A stretch of 64,000 nucleotides of DNA, taken from NCBI GenBank assembly GCA_900541025.1, contig UQIL01000004.1, forward strand, positions 41,960 to 105,959, in the 5' to 3' direction. Source of the stretch: an uncultured Collinsella sp. GTDB taxonomy: Bacteria; Actinomycetota; Coriobacteriia; Coriobacteriales; Coriobacteriaceae. Under the pieces are notes generated by a model. The model searched no databases, had not been told where the DNA came from, and saw only the letters and a list, made by a program, of their open reading frames with translations. Numbering within the stretch: position 1 is the stretch's first letter; every line of letters starts with the position of its first letter. A program made the position numbers and the translations under genes. Shown here one piece after another: positions 42,619 to 50,548 of this stretch.

Positions 42619-44328
42619 ATGGGAATGTATCAGGGAGTCAACGCTTCCGAGGGCATCGGTATCGGCACCGTCATGGTCGCCGTCGATCCCGACTTGACGT
42701 TTGAGCCGCACGAGGTTGCTGATTCGGCAGCAGAGAAGGAGCGCTATCAGTCCGCTCTTTCGGTCTTCTGCGAGAAGACCCAGGCTCAGGCCGACCACAT
42801 GAAGGAGACGGTGGGCGAGGCCGAGGCCGAGATCATGAGCGGACACATTGTTCTGGCTCAGGATCCGGGTATGACCGACGCCATCAACGCCGCCATTGAC
42901 GGCGGTACCTGCGCCGAGCAGGCGCTCATGGACACCTCGACCATGTTCGAGAACATGTTCCTGTCCATGGACGACGAGATGTTCCGTCTTCGCGCGGCTG
43001 ACATCGCCGACATCCGCACCGGTATTCTGGCCGAGCTGCTGGGCAAGGAGGTCGTCGACCTCTCCGTCCTGCCCGAGAACACTGTCGTTGTCGTGCACGA
43101 CCTCACGCCGTCCATGACCGCCACGATCGATAAGGCCCACGTTGCCGGTATCGTCACCGAGACCGGTGGCCGCACGTCGCACTCCGCGATTATTGCGCGC
43201 GCCCTCGAGATCCCGGCTGTCCTTTCGGTTTCCAATAGCTGCACCGCGCTGCGCAACGGTATGACCGTTGTCGTCGACGGTGGCAAGGGTATCGTTGAGG
43301 CCGATCCCGACGAGGAGACGCTCGCCGCATACACCGCCAAGGCCGAGGCCTTCGCTGCCGAGAAGGCAGCCCTCGAGGCCTTCCGTGGCAAGCCGTCCGT
43401 GACTGCCGATGGCATCAAGAAGATCATCGCCTGCAACATCGGTAACCCCGATGACGTGCCCAACGCGCTCGATCACGACGCCGAGGCTATCGGTCTGTTC
43501 CGCTCCGAGTTCCTGTTCATGGACTCCGCCGAGCTTCCTTCCGAGGAGGAGCAGTTCAACGCCTACCGCAAGGTCGCCAGTGCGCTCAAGGGCGCTCCGG
43601 TCATCATCCGTACGCTCGATGTTGGTGGCGACAAGGAGATCCCGTACCTGCACATGGTCAAGGAAGATAACCCCTTCATGGGCTTCCGCGCCGTGCGTTA
43701 CTGCCTGGCCAATCCCGACCAGTACAAGGTCCAGCTCCGCGCTCTGCTGCGCGCTAGCGCCTTCGGTGACGTCAAGATCATGATCCCGCTCGTCACCTGC
43801 GTCGAGGAGGTCTTGGCTGTCAAGGAGCTCGTCGAGCAGTGCAAGGCCGAGCTGACCGAAGAGGGTCGCAAGTTCAACGAGAACATCGAGGTCGGCATCA
43901 TGGTCGAGACGCCCGCCGCTTCGCTGCTCGCAGACCGTCTTGCCGAGGTCGCCGACTTCTTCTCCATCGGCACCAACGACCTGATCGGCTACACCATGTG
44001 CGCCGACCGTGGTAACGACACCATCTCCAACCTGTACCAGGTTTACTATCCCGCCGTGCTCCGCTCGCTCAAGAACATCATCGAGAGCGGCGTGAAGGCC
44101 GGCATCATGGTCGGTATGTGCGGCGAGGCCGCTGCCGATCCGCTGCTCGAGCCGCTGCTGATCAGCTGGGGCCTGGAGGAGTTCTCGATGAGCGCTCCTT
44201 CTATCCTGCGCGCCCGCAAGACCATCAGCCAGTGGACCAAGGCCGAGTGCGACGAGCTCGCCGAGAAGGCGCTCGCCTGCAACACCGCAGCCGAGGTCAA
44301 GGCACTGCTCGAGTCCGCAGCTCGCTAA
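42619..44328 (+). CDS. ptsI: PTS enzyme I (PEP-protein phosphotransferase)
   Basis: 569 aa: N-terminal HPr-binding and phospho-His domain (GGRTSHSAIIARALEIPAV, His188) and the C-terminal PEP-binding TIM barrel (IRTLDVGGDKEIPYL; MVETPAASLLADRLAE; GTNDLIGYTMCADRGN; GMCGEAAADP). Starts the phosphate relay from PEP. ATG 42619 follows GGAGAG; ATG 42625 is also possible. Confidence 0.96.
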   Translation: MGMYQGVNASEGIGIGTVMVAVDPDLTFEPHEVADSAAEKERYQSALSVFCEKTQAQADHMKETVGEAEAEIMSGHIVLAQDPGMTDAINAAIDGGTCAEQALMDTSTMFENMFLSMDDEMFRLRAADIADIRTGILAELLGKEVVDLSVLPENTVVVVHDLTPSMTATIDKAHVAGIVTETGGRTSHSAIIARALEIPAVLSVSNSCTALRNGMTVVVDGGKGIVEADPDEETLAAYTAKAEAFAAEKAALEAFRGKPSVTADGIKKIIACNIGNPDDVPNALDHDAEAIGLFRSEFLFMDSAELPSEEEQFNAYRKVASALKGAPVIIRTLDVGGDKEIPYLHMVKEDNPFMGFRAVRYCLANPDQYKVQLRALLRASAFGDVKIMIPLVTCVEEVLAVKELVEQCKAELTEEGRKFNENIEVGIMVETPAASLLADRLAEVADFFSIGTNDLIGYTMCADRGNDTISNLYQVYYPAVLRSLKNIIESGVKAGIMVGMCGEAAADPLLEPLLISWGLEEFSMSAPSILRARKTISQWTKAECDELAEKALACNTAAEVKALLESAAR

Positions 44329-44345
44329 TTTGGTATCAGAGGTAA

Positions 44346-44375
44346 CCGCGTGGTTGGAATGGGCCGGCCACGCGG
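44346..44375 (+). other. Intercistronic hairpin, ptsI-fruK
   Basis: CCGCGTGG (44346-44353) / CCACGCGG (44368-44375), perfect 8-bp stem without a T-tract, in the 74-bp gap before the first fruK. More likely an mRNA-stability or processing element than a terminator. Confidence 0.45.
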
Positions 44376-44402
44376 CCCTCACATATACAGGGGGTACTGT
44401 AA

Positions 44403-45335
44403 ATGTTCTACACGCTAACCGCTAACCCGGCTGTCGACATGACGGTTTCGAGCTCTCCGCTCGAGCCCGATGAGAACGTCCGCACCGGCTCGGCCAGCTA
44501 CACGGCTAACGGCAAGGGCCTTGACGTGTCCTTCGCCTTTAAGAAGATGGGCGTTGACACCGTCGCTCTCGGCTTCTTCGCTGGCTTCACGGGCAAGTTC
44601 ATCGTTGAGGAGGTCATGAACCTGGGTTGCCTCTGCCGCCCGGTCTGGACCGACGGTATCACGCGCATTAACACCTACGTCAACGATGGCCAGCACGAGT
44701 ACGGCATCCTGAACCCGGGTGCTCCGATCACGCCGCAGCACCAGGAGGAGCTCTACAACATCCTGGACACCGCGGGCGATCTCGAGTGCCTGATCGTTTC
44801 CGGCTCCGTGCCTCCCAAAGCTACGCCCGACTTCCTGGCTCAGGTCATGGAGCACGCTCAGGCTCGTGGCGCCGACGTCGTCCTGGACCTGTCCTCCGAC
44901 AAGCTCAAGGAGCTCGCTCACAAGAAGCCGCTGCTCATCAAGCCGAACCATCACGAGATGAAGGCCATCTTCGGCGTGCCGGTCGACACCGACGACGAGG
45001 TCCGCGTTGCCATGAAGATGGCTCACGACGCTGGCGTTCAGAACGTGCTGCTCACCCGTGGTAGCCGCGGCGACGCTTACTTCTCCAATGGCGAGGACAT
45101 CTGGTACGCCAAGCGTGAGTTCAACATCAAGCTGGTTTCTTCCGTCTGCGCCGGCGACTGCACCCTCGCTGCGTTCCTGCACAAGTGGTACAGGGATCGC
45201 GACAACGTCGAGGAGGCCATGAAGCTCGCTATGGCCACCGGCGCCAACGTTGCTGAGTCCGTCGGCATCGGCGACTTCGGTCACGTCGACGAGTACAGCA
45301 AGCGCGTTGCTGTCCGCAAGCTCGATCGTCAGTAA
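44403..45335 (+). CDS. 1-phosphofructokinase-like PfkB kinase, copy 1
   Basis: 310-aa PfkB-family sugar kinase: LTANPAVDMTV, TANGKGLDVSFAFKKMG, LIVSGSVPP, LIKPNHHEM, and SSVCAGDCTLAAF with the catalytic base Asp252. FruK-type enzymes turn fructose-1-phosphate into fructose-1,6-bisphosphate; tagatose-6-phosphate kinase (LacC) is the alternative. The usual Ser after GD is Cys here. Site GGGGG before ATG. Terminator after the gene. Confidence 0.88.
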   Translation: MFYTLTANPAVDMTVSSSPLEPDENVRTGSASYTANGKGLDVSFAFKKMGVDTVALGFFAGFTGKFIVEEVMNLGCLCRPVWTDGITRINTYVNDGQHEYGILNPGAPITPQHQEELYNILDTAGDLECLIVSGSVPPKATPDFLAQVMEHAQARGADVVLDLSSDKLKELAHKKPLLIKPNHHEMKAIFGVPVDTDDEVRVAMKMAHDAGVQNVLLTRGSRGDAYFSNGEDIWYAKREFNIKLVSSVCAGDCTLAAFLHKWYRDRDNVEEAMKLAMATGANVAESVGIGDFGHVDEYSKRVAVRKLDRQ

Positions 45336-45363
45336 TCGAAACGCGACATATTCGTGCGCATGT

Positions 45364-45394
45364 GGCGCCCCGGTTTCGGCTGGGGCGCCTTTTT
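45364..45394 (+). terminator. Terminator between the two fruK genes
   Basis: GGCGCCCC / GGGGCGCC 8-bp stem with 10-nt loop and T5, so the second kinase gene is a separate transcription unit. Confidence 0.85.
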
Positions 45395-45483
45395 GTTCCG
45401 CCACGGGGGAGAGGTGTTCCGCCGTACTTCATCGCTTCCACACCGTTCACCGAGTTGTCCTAGCCTTTTACCGATGCGTGGAA

Positions 45484-45515
45484 TATACTTTCATTAACAC
45501 GTTGCTTCGTGAAAG
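45484..45515 (+). promoter_or_regulatory. Promoter -10 and CTTTCA-N16-TGAAAG site before the second fruK gene
   Basis: TATACT (45484-45489) is a good -10. It overlaps CTTTCA (45488-45493) paired with TGAAAG (45510-45515) at N16, the same half-sites as before fruA (N17). A regulator bound here would lie over the transcription start. The right half-site also forms the ribosome-binding region (GAAAGGAAC). Confidence 0.5.
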
Positions 45516-45523
45516 GAACATTC

Positions 45524-46456
45524 ATGATTTACACGCTCACTGCAAATCCCGCCATTGACTACAACATCGCCTGCGACGGTCTTGCTGCCAACACCGTCAC
45601 GCGTACCCGCAACGCCGTCTACACGCCCAACGGCAAGGGCCTCAACGTCTCGTTTACGCTTGACCACTACGGCGTCGACACCACGATCCTGGGCTTTTTC
45701 GCCGGTTTCTCGGGCGAGTTTATCGTTAAGGGCGCCGAGGCCCTGGGCGTGCCCGTCAAGCCCGTGTGGACCGACGGCATTACGCGCGTCAATGTGTTCC
45801 TCAACGCCGGCCCCGACACCGAGTACAACATGGTCAACGCCGGTGCCGCCATCAACGAGGCCAACGAGCAGGAGATGTTTGAGCTCATCGATTCGCTCGA
45901 TGACATGACCTGCCTGGTCATCAGCGGCTCGCTGCCTCCCAACACTTCCGAGGGCTTCTTGGCCGAGGTCCTGCGCCGCGTCAAGGCCAAGGGGGCCGAG
46001 TTCGTCCTCGACATCTCGAGCCATCAGCTGGCAGACCTCATTGCCATGGAGCCGCTGCTGATCAAGCCCAATGACGATGAGCTGCTCGACATCTTTGGCA
46101 TTAAGGTGAGCGGTGGCGACGATGAGTCCGTCAAGGGCGCGATGGCCGAGCTGCACGCCAAGGGCGCCAAGAACGTGCTGCTGACTCTCGGTGGCGCCGG
46201 TGCGTACTTCTCCAACGGCGAGCATATCTGGTTTGCCAACCGCACCTTCGACGTCAAGCTGCTGTCGACCGTCTGCGCCGGCGATTCCTCGCTCGCTGCC
46301 TTCCTGTCCGTGTGGCACGACGCCCCCGAGCGAGTCGAGGATGCCTTGCGTCTTTCGATGGCCACCGGCGCCAACGTGGTCGAGTGCCCCGGTCTGGGCG
46401 ATTTTGCCAAGGTGGACGAATATAAGAAGCACATCGAGGTTCGCCAGGTCTGCTAA
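45524..46456 (+). CDS. 1-phosphofructokinase-like PfkB kinase, copy 2
   Basis: 310 aa, clearly a paralogue of the preceding kinase: LTANPAIDYNI, TPNGKGLNVSFTLDHYG, FFAGFSGEFIV, LVISGSLPP, LIKPNDDELL, STVCAGDSSLAAF (catalytic GD-S intact, unlike copy 1). Either copy may be the true FruK and the other may serve tagatose-6-phosphate or another sugar phosphate. AAAGGA 6 nt before ATG 45524. Own promoter and terminator. Confidence 0.9.
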   Translation: MIYTLTANPAIDYNIACDGLAANTVTRTRNAVYTPNGKGLNVSFTLDHYGVDTTILGFFAGFSGEFIVKGAEALGVPVKPVWTDGITRVNVFLNAGPDTEYNMVNAGAAINEANEQEMFELIDSLDDMTCLVISGSLPPNTSEGFLAEVLRRVKAKGAEFVLDISSHQLADLIAMEPLLIKPNDDELLDIFGIKVSGGDDESVKGAMAELHAKGAKNVLLTLGGAGAYFSNGEHIWFANRTFDVKLLSTVCAGDSSLAAFLSVWHDAPERVEDALRLSMATGANVVECPGLGDFAKVDEYKKHIEVRQVC

Positions 46457-46478
46457 CCGCATCGATACATCGTTGCCG

Positions 46479-46514
46479 AACACCCGCTTTGGATCTCCGA
46501 GGCGGGTGTTTTTT
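46479..46514 (+). terminator. Terminator after the second fruK gene
   Basis: AACACCCGC / GCGGGTGTT stem of 9 bp with 14-nt loop and T6. Confidence 0.88.
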
Positions 46515-46651
46515 GCTCGCTGAACGTATGTGGCGTCTGCTGTCTCGTTTTATCTAATCGACGACGCGATTGCGTGTGCGCGCTTTCTCGTTTCTTGTTA
46601 GACTTCTTGAGAACCATCGATTAACGCTCGCAAGTGCAGGAGGCCATAGGC

Positions 46652-48046
46652 ATGTGCAATGTTTCGCTCAACGGTACGCAACCGTCCGATGCGTCCCTGC
46701 GCGTCCTGCGCGCGCTTGAGGCGGCTGGTCTTGAGGCTTGGTACGTGGGCGGTTGGGTGCGCGACGCCCTGATGGGGTGCCCCAGCCACGATGTTGATAT
46801 GTGCTGTAGCGGCCTGTGGCAGGAGTCCAAAGCGGCGCTCGAGGCCGCCGGCATCGCGGTTGTGGAGTCGGGCATTAAATTTGGCGGAATCACGGCTATT
46901 TCCGATGGCGAGCGTATCGAGGTCACCACGTACCGTCTGGATGGCTTTTACACCGATGGTCGCCATCCCCAGAGTGTGGAGCGTGCCGCCTCGCTCGAGG
47001 ACGATCTGGCGCGGCGTGACTTTACCGTCAACGCTATGGCCTGGCATCCCGAGCGCGGGCTTGTCGACCGCTACGACGGCCAGGGTGACTTGGAGCGCAA
47101 GCTGATTCGCGCTGTCGGCGATCCCAAGCGTCGCTTTAACGAGGACGCCCTGCGCATGTTGCGTGCGGTGCGCTTTGCCTGCCGCCTGGACTTTATGATT
47201 GAGCCCGAGACCAAGCGTGCGCTTGCCGAGTGCGCGCCGCTGCTCGATGCCGTGGCGCGCGAGCGTGTGGGCATTGAGCTTGAGGGCATCCTTTCGACCG
47301 GCCACGGGGGAGATGCCATGCTGCGCTACCCCGAGCTCATCTGCGCCGCTGTGCCCGAGCTGGCCCCGGCCCGTGGCTTTGACCAGCGTAGCGTCTACCA
47401 TGCCTTTAACGTCTACGAGCATATCGCCCGTGTGCTGACGGTGGCAGGGGAGCTGGCACTGTGCGACGGCGTCGCGCCCTCGTCGAGCCTTATGTGGGCG
47501 GCGTTTTTGCACGATGTGTCCAAGCCCGATTGCTTTACGGTCGATCACGCCGGCAGCGGACACTTCTACGGTCATCCCGAGCTCGGCGCCAAGAAGGCGC
47601 GCGTCATTATGGATCGCCTGGCGCTTTCGCACGACTTGGTGCGCGATGTGTGCCTGCTTATCAAATACCATGACAAGCCGCTGCGCCCAGAGCGTACTTG
47701 TCTGCTCAATATGATGCGCGCGCTTTCGGGCGAGGGCGTCGATACGTCGCGCCTGATTGACGAGCTCATGGACCTTAAGCGTGCTGACACGCTCGGCAAA
47801 GCCCCGTCGTGCTTCTATTACGTTGAGACGATTGAGGAGATGCGCGCGATGGCGCACGAGCTGCTGAAGGCGGGGGAGCCCTATACGCTCAAGATGCTCG
47901 CCATCAACGGCGGCGACCTGATCCGTGTCGGAGTCAAGCCCGGGCCGGAACTGGGTCAGCTACTCAACGCCGCCCTCGACGCCGTGGTCGAAGACAACAT
48001 TCCCAACGATCGCGAAGCTCTTATGGTCCATCTCAACTTGAATTAG
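46652..48046 (+). CDS. CCA tRNA nucleotidyltransferase / poly(A) polymerase family with HD domain
   Basis: 464 aa: class II nucleotidyltransferase head (YVGGWVRDALMG, HDVDM with the two catalytic Asp, RRDFTVNAMAW), tRNA-binding neck and an HD phosphohydrolase domain (WAAFLHDVSKPDCF, LIKYHDKPL). Adds or repairs the 3' CCA of tRNAs. GGAGG 9 nt before ATG 46652. The neighbouring tRNA-Glu has CCA encoded, so the enzyme may mostly repair. Confidence 0.9.
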   Translation: MCNVSLNGTQPSDASLRVLRALEAAGLEAWYVGGWVRDALMGCPSHDVDMCCSGLWQESKAALEAAGIAVVESGIKFGGITAISDGERIEVTTYRLDGFYTDGRHPQSVERAASLEDDLARRDFTVNAMAWHPERGLVDRYDGQGDLERKLIRAVGDPKRRFNEDALRMLRAVRFACRLDFMIEPETKRALAECAPLLDAVARERVGIELEGILSTGHGGDAMLRYPELICAAVPELAPARGFDQRSVYHAFNVYEHIARVLTVAGELALCDGVAPSSSLMWAAFLHDVSKPDCFTVDHAGSGHFYGHPELGAKKARVIMDRLALSHDLVRDVCLLIKYHDKPLRPERTCLLNMMRALSGEGVDTSRLIDELMDLKRADTLGKAPSCFYYVETIEEMRAMAHELLKAGEPYTLKMLAINGGDLIRVGVKPGPELGQLLNAALDAVVEDNIPNDREALMVHLNLN

Positions 48047-48110
48047 CTACCCAGTTTACCTGTGTGTTCCATAGCCTGCCGACAATTTTTCGGCAATTTG
48101 GAATTTCTTC

Positions 48111-48139
48111 TTGCGCTGATGTTTTTTGTCCCGTAATAT
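48111..48139 (+). promoter_or_regulatory. tRNA-Glu promoter
   Basis: TTGCGC (48111-48116), exact 17-bp spacer, TAATAT (48134-48139), 34 bp before the mature tRNA 5' end. Confidence 0.7.
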
Positions 48140-48173
48140 ATTTCCTCGCAGCACGGCAGTGCAGATGTCATGT

Positions 48174-48250
48174 GGCCCGTTCGTCTAGCGGTTTAGGACG
48201 CCGCCCTCTCAAGGCGGAGATCACCAGTTCGAATCTGGTACGGGCTACCA
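48174..48250 (+). tRNA. tRNA-Glu (anticodon CUC)
   Basis: Full cloverleaf: acceptor GGCCCGT / ACGGGCT with a terminal G-U pair, D-arm with TAGCGGTTTAGGA, anticodon stem CCGCC/GGCGG with loop CTCTCAA giving anticodon CTC, T-arm ACCAG-TTCGAAT-CTGGT, discriminator A and encoded CCA. Reads GAG codons, which are dominant in this genome. Confidence 0.95.
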
Positions 48251-48260
48251 CGCATCTGAT

Positions 48261-48292
48261 ACCCGGTCTTCTCGTGGAAGATCGGGTTTTTT
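48261..48292 (+). terminator. Terminator after tRNA-Glu
   Basis: ACCCGGTCTTC / GAAGATCGGGT stem (one mismatch) with 5-nt loop and T6, 10 nt past the tRNA end. Confidence 0.88.
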
Positions 48293-48400
48293 ATTTTCAA
48301 ACAAACGTCTGCAATTCCCGTTTGAACCAGAGCTTTGCGTTCTGCTTATGGTCCTTACGGGTACAATATCCGAGATATTTTGACTGTTAGAAGGAGTCTC

Positions 48401-49708
48401 ATGACGGAGTCCTCTCAGCATACGTCTAAGCCCCAGGTCGAGGTTGAGGCCTCGGGCGGAGATGACAATAAGAGCGCACGCCGCGGCGCCATCTTTATCG
48501 GCGTCGTGCTGGTGGGTTATATCGTCTATCTGGTAGTAACCGGACAGATGGGGCAGTTCTGGGCCGCTATGTCGAGCGTCCAGGCGCCCTGGCTCGTTGT
48601 CGCGTGCCTCTGCATGTTCATGTATCTGTTCTTTGGCATTGTGGCCTATGCGATCGCCGTCTGGCTCGACCCCAATTCGCCCGTCGGTATCCGCGACCTG
48701 ATCTCGGTCGAGGCGAGTGGCATCTTCTTTGGCAACCTGACGCCCATGATGATGGGCTCTACGCCTGCCCAGATCTACCGCCTGACCAAGGCGGGCCAAA
48801 ATGTCGGCGAGGCTGGAGCCACGCAATTCACGCGCTTTATCGTGTACCAGTTTGGCCTCGTTGCCTGGGGCGCTATCCTACTGCTTGCTCGCATGCCGTT
48901 TTTTGCCGAGCGCTATGGCGACATGACGCTGCTGTGCGTCTTTAGCTTTGGTGGGCACTGCTGCATCTTGCTTGGCATCTTCGCCGTCGCGCTCATGCCT
49001 AAGACCGTCACGCGCGTCGCCCATTGCATCATCAATTGGCTCGAGCGCATTGGTGTCTCGTCCACAAAGATCGAGGGATGGCGCACGTTTGTCGATGGCG
49101 AGATCTACTCCTTCTCCGAGAAGTTCAAGCTTTCAGCCGGACATTTTTCTTCCATGCTGCTCACCGTGTTTATCACCATGCTGCAGCTCGCGTTTTTCTA
49201 TCTGGTTCCGTATTTCCTGATGCTTGCCTTTGGCCACCACGAGGTCGACTTTTTCTCGGTCATGGCTGCGAGCGCCTTTGTCCAGCTGCTGAGCTCTGCG
49301 GTTCCCTTGCCCGGTGGCACCGGCGGCGCTGAGGGCGGCTTTGCGTTGTTCTTGGGTCATTTCTTTGGGTCGGCTTCGACCGCTGGCTATCTACTGTGGC
49401 GCCTCATTACGTTTATTGCGCCTACCATTTTGGCTGCGCCCCTGCTGGGACTTAAGAGCGCCCACAACGAGAGCATCCATGCGCGCTGGGATCGCGTGAT
49501 GCGCAAGCTCGGTCGCACGCCTCAGACGCCCTCTGCGCCCACTAAGCCGCACCCTGCGAATGCTCTTACCGTTGATCCCAAGAAGCACGCTCAGAAGGCT
49601 TCTGGGGCCGCTAAGCCGGCTCATAAAGCCTATGTGCTCCAGACAGGCGATGGTATTCGCGTATCTCCGTCGGCACTCAATAAGAAGAAGCATCCTAAGT
49701 CGCAGTAG
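48401..49708 (+). CDS. UPF0104/YbhN-like membrane protein (LPG synthase TM domain family)
   Basis: 435 aa with about eight membrane helices and the family motif SAVPLPGGTGGAEGGFALF, as in the flippase half of MprF and in UPF0104 proteins. No C-terminal lysyl-transferase domain, so not a full MprF. The cytosolic C-terminal ~75 residues are basic and Pro/Ala/Lys-rich. Possibly lipid translocation. AAGGAG before ATG 48401. Confidence 0.82.
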   Translation: MTESSQHTSKPQVEVEASGGDDNKSARRGAIFIGVVLVGYIVYLVVTGQMGQFWAAMSSVQAPWLVVACLCMFMYLFFGIVAYAIAVWLDPNSPVGIRDLISVEASGIFFGNLTPMMMGSTPAQIYRLTKAGQNVGEAGATQFTRFIVYQFGLVAWGAILLLARMPFFAERYGDMTLLCVFSFGGHCCILLGIFAVALMPKTVTRVAHCIINWLERIGVSSTKIEGWRTFVDGEIYSFSEKFKLSAGHFSSMLLTVFITMLQLAFFYLVPYFLMLAFGHHEVDFFSVMAASAFVQLLSSAVPLPGGTGGAEGGFALFLGHFFGSASTAGYLLWRLITFIAPTILAAPLLGLKSAHNESIHARWDRVMRKLGRTPQTPSAPTKPHPANALTVDPKKHAQKASGAAKPAHKAYVLQTGDGIRVSPSALNKKKHPKSQ

Positions 49709-49755
49709 GGCAGTCGTGCGTTCTTCATGATGCGGGGCATATTTGTGCTGTATGG

Positions 49756-49783
49756 GGGATAATCCTCTTACGTAGATTATCTC
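49756..49783 (+). promoter_or_regulatory. GATAATC-N10-GATTATC palindrome before the TetR gene
   Basis: Perfect 7-bp inverted repeat (49758-49764 and 49775-49781; 8 of 9 if extended) with 10-bp spacer in the region where the tetR promoter should be. Size and place fit a TetR-family autoregulatory operator. Confidence 0.5.
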
Positions 49784-49824
49784 TCATCTGTTGATGAATG
49801 CTCGCATATCGAAGGGACACGCCC

Positions 49825-50436
49825 ATGGCAACCAGCAAACCGCGTCTTGACCGCCGCATCGTTCGCAGCCGTAATGCCATCCTTTCGGCTTTCGAGCGCC
49901 TGCTCATGGAAAAGCCGCTGGCAGACATTACGGTGAGTGCCATCGCGCGCGAGGCCAATGTCGACCGCAAGACCTTTTACGTTCACTTTGGTACGGTTGA
50001 CGGCCTGCTCGATGCCATTGCCGTCGATGTGGTGGAGATGATTGTCGACTCGGTCGAGAAAACCCTTGCTTCCATGGACGGCGACACCAACGAGCGCGCT
50101 CTTGGCGCGGCGGCGACCTTCTTTAAAACCGTTAACGAGGCACTGTGCAACAACTTGGTGCTCAATCGTCAGCTGATCGAGAACATTCCGCTCGATGATT
50201 TTATGGCTCGTCTTCGTGCACCGCTCGAGCACGAGATTGCCGAGCGCGATCTGCTGCCTCAAGGTCTCAAGGACGAGATGTTCGATTACTATCTGGCGTT
50301 TTTGCTGTCGGGTATTATCGGTATCTATCGCACGTGGGCGCTGTCTGACGGTTCGGTTCCTATCGAGCGCGTCTCTGAGGTCGCCAACGATCTGACTCTC
50401 AATGGTCTGTCGAGTCTGGAATCTCGCTTGGATTAG
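49825..50436 (+). CDS. TetR/AcrR family transcriptional regulator
   Basis: 203 aa: N-terminal TetR HTH (residues 8-55, DITVSAIAREANVDRKTFYVHFGTVDGLLDAI) and a helical ligand domain. GAAGGG precedes ATG 49825. The last core-style gene before the GC-rich island; its target could be itself, the UPF0104 gene or genes outside the window. Confidence 0.88.
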   Translation: MATSKPRLDRRIVRSRNAILSAFERLLMEKPLADITVSAIAREANVDRKTFYVHFGTVDGLLDAIAVDVVEMIVDSVEKTLASMDGDTNERALGAAATFFKTVNEALCNNLVLNRQLIENIPLDDFMARLRAPLEHEIAERDLLPQGLKDEMFDYYLAFLLSGIIGIYRTWALSDGSVPIERVSEVANDLTLNGLSSLESRLD

Positions 50437-50438
50437 GC

Positions 50439-50531
50439 CTAGTTGGGCTCGTCGGCGTGGAAATGCCTGTTCACGAGGTTCTCCGGCGCATTGTAGACCT
50501 CGCCGGCGTAGGAGCTATAGCCTGAGGATCC
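50439..50531 (-). pseudogene. IS3-family transposase (OrfB) fragment
   Basis: A 30-residue frame on the minus strand reads YSSYAGEVYNAPENLVNRHF followed by HADEPN and a stop. This matches the segment of IS3/IS150-type OrfB that precedes the first catalytic Asp (in full elements ...ADAPN.LWLTDITEF). A stop also lies just upstream (50532-50534), so nothing intact remains. It sits 3 bp from the tetR stop and ~20 bp from the end of the ABC gene, exactly at the composition change, marking a past insertion or rearrangement. Confidence 0.7.
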
Positions 50532-50548
50532 TTAAAAGAAAGTCCAGT

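Noticed and set aside
48174..50548. tRNA-Glu as integration site of the B12 island
   Set aside because: Two ordinary genes lie between the tRNA and the island, and I found no repeat of the tRNA 3' end at the boundary; no integrase is visible.
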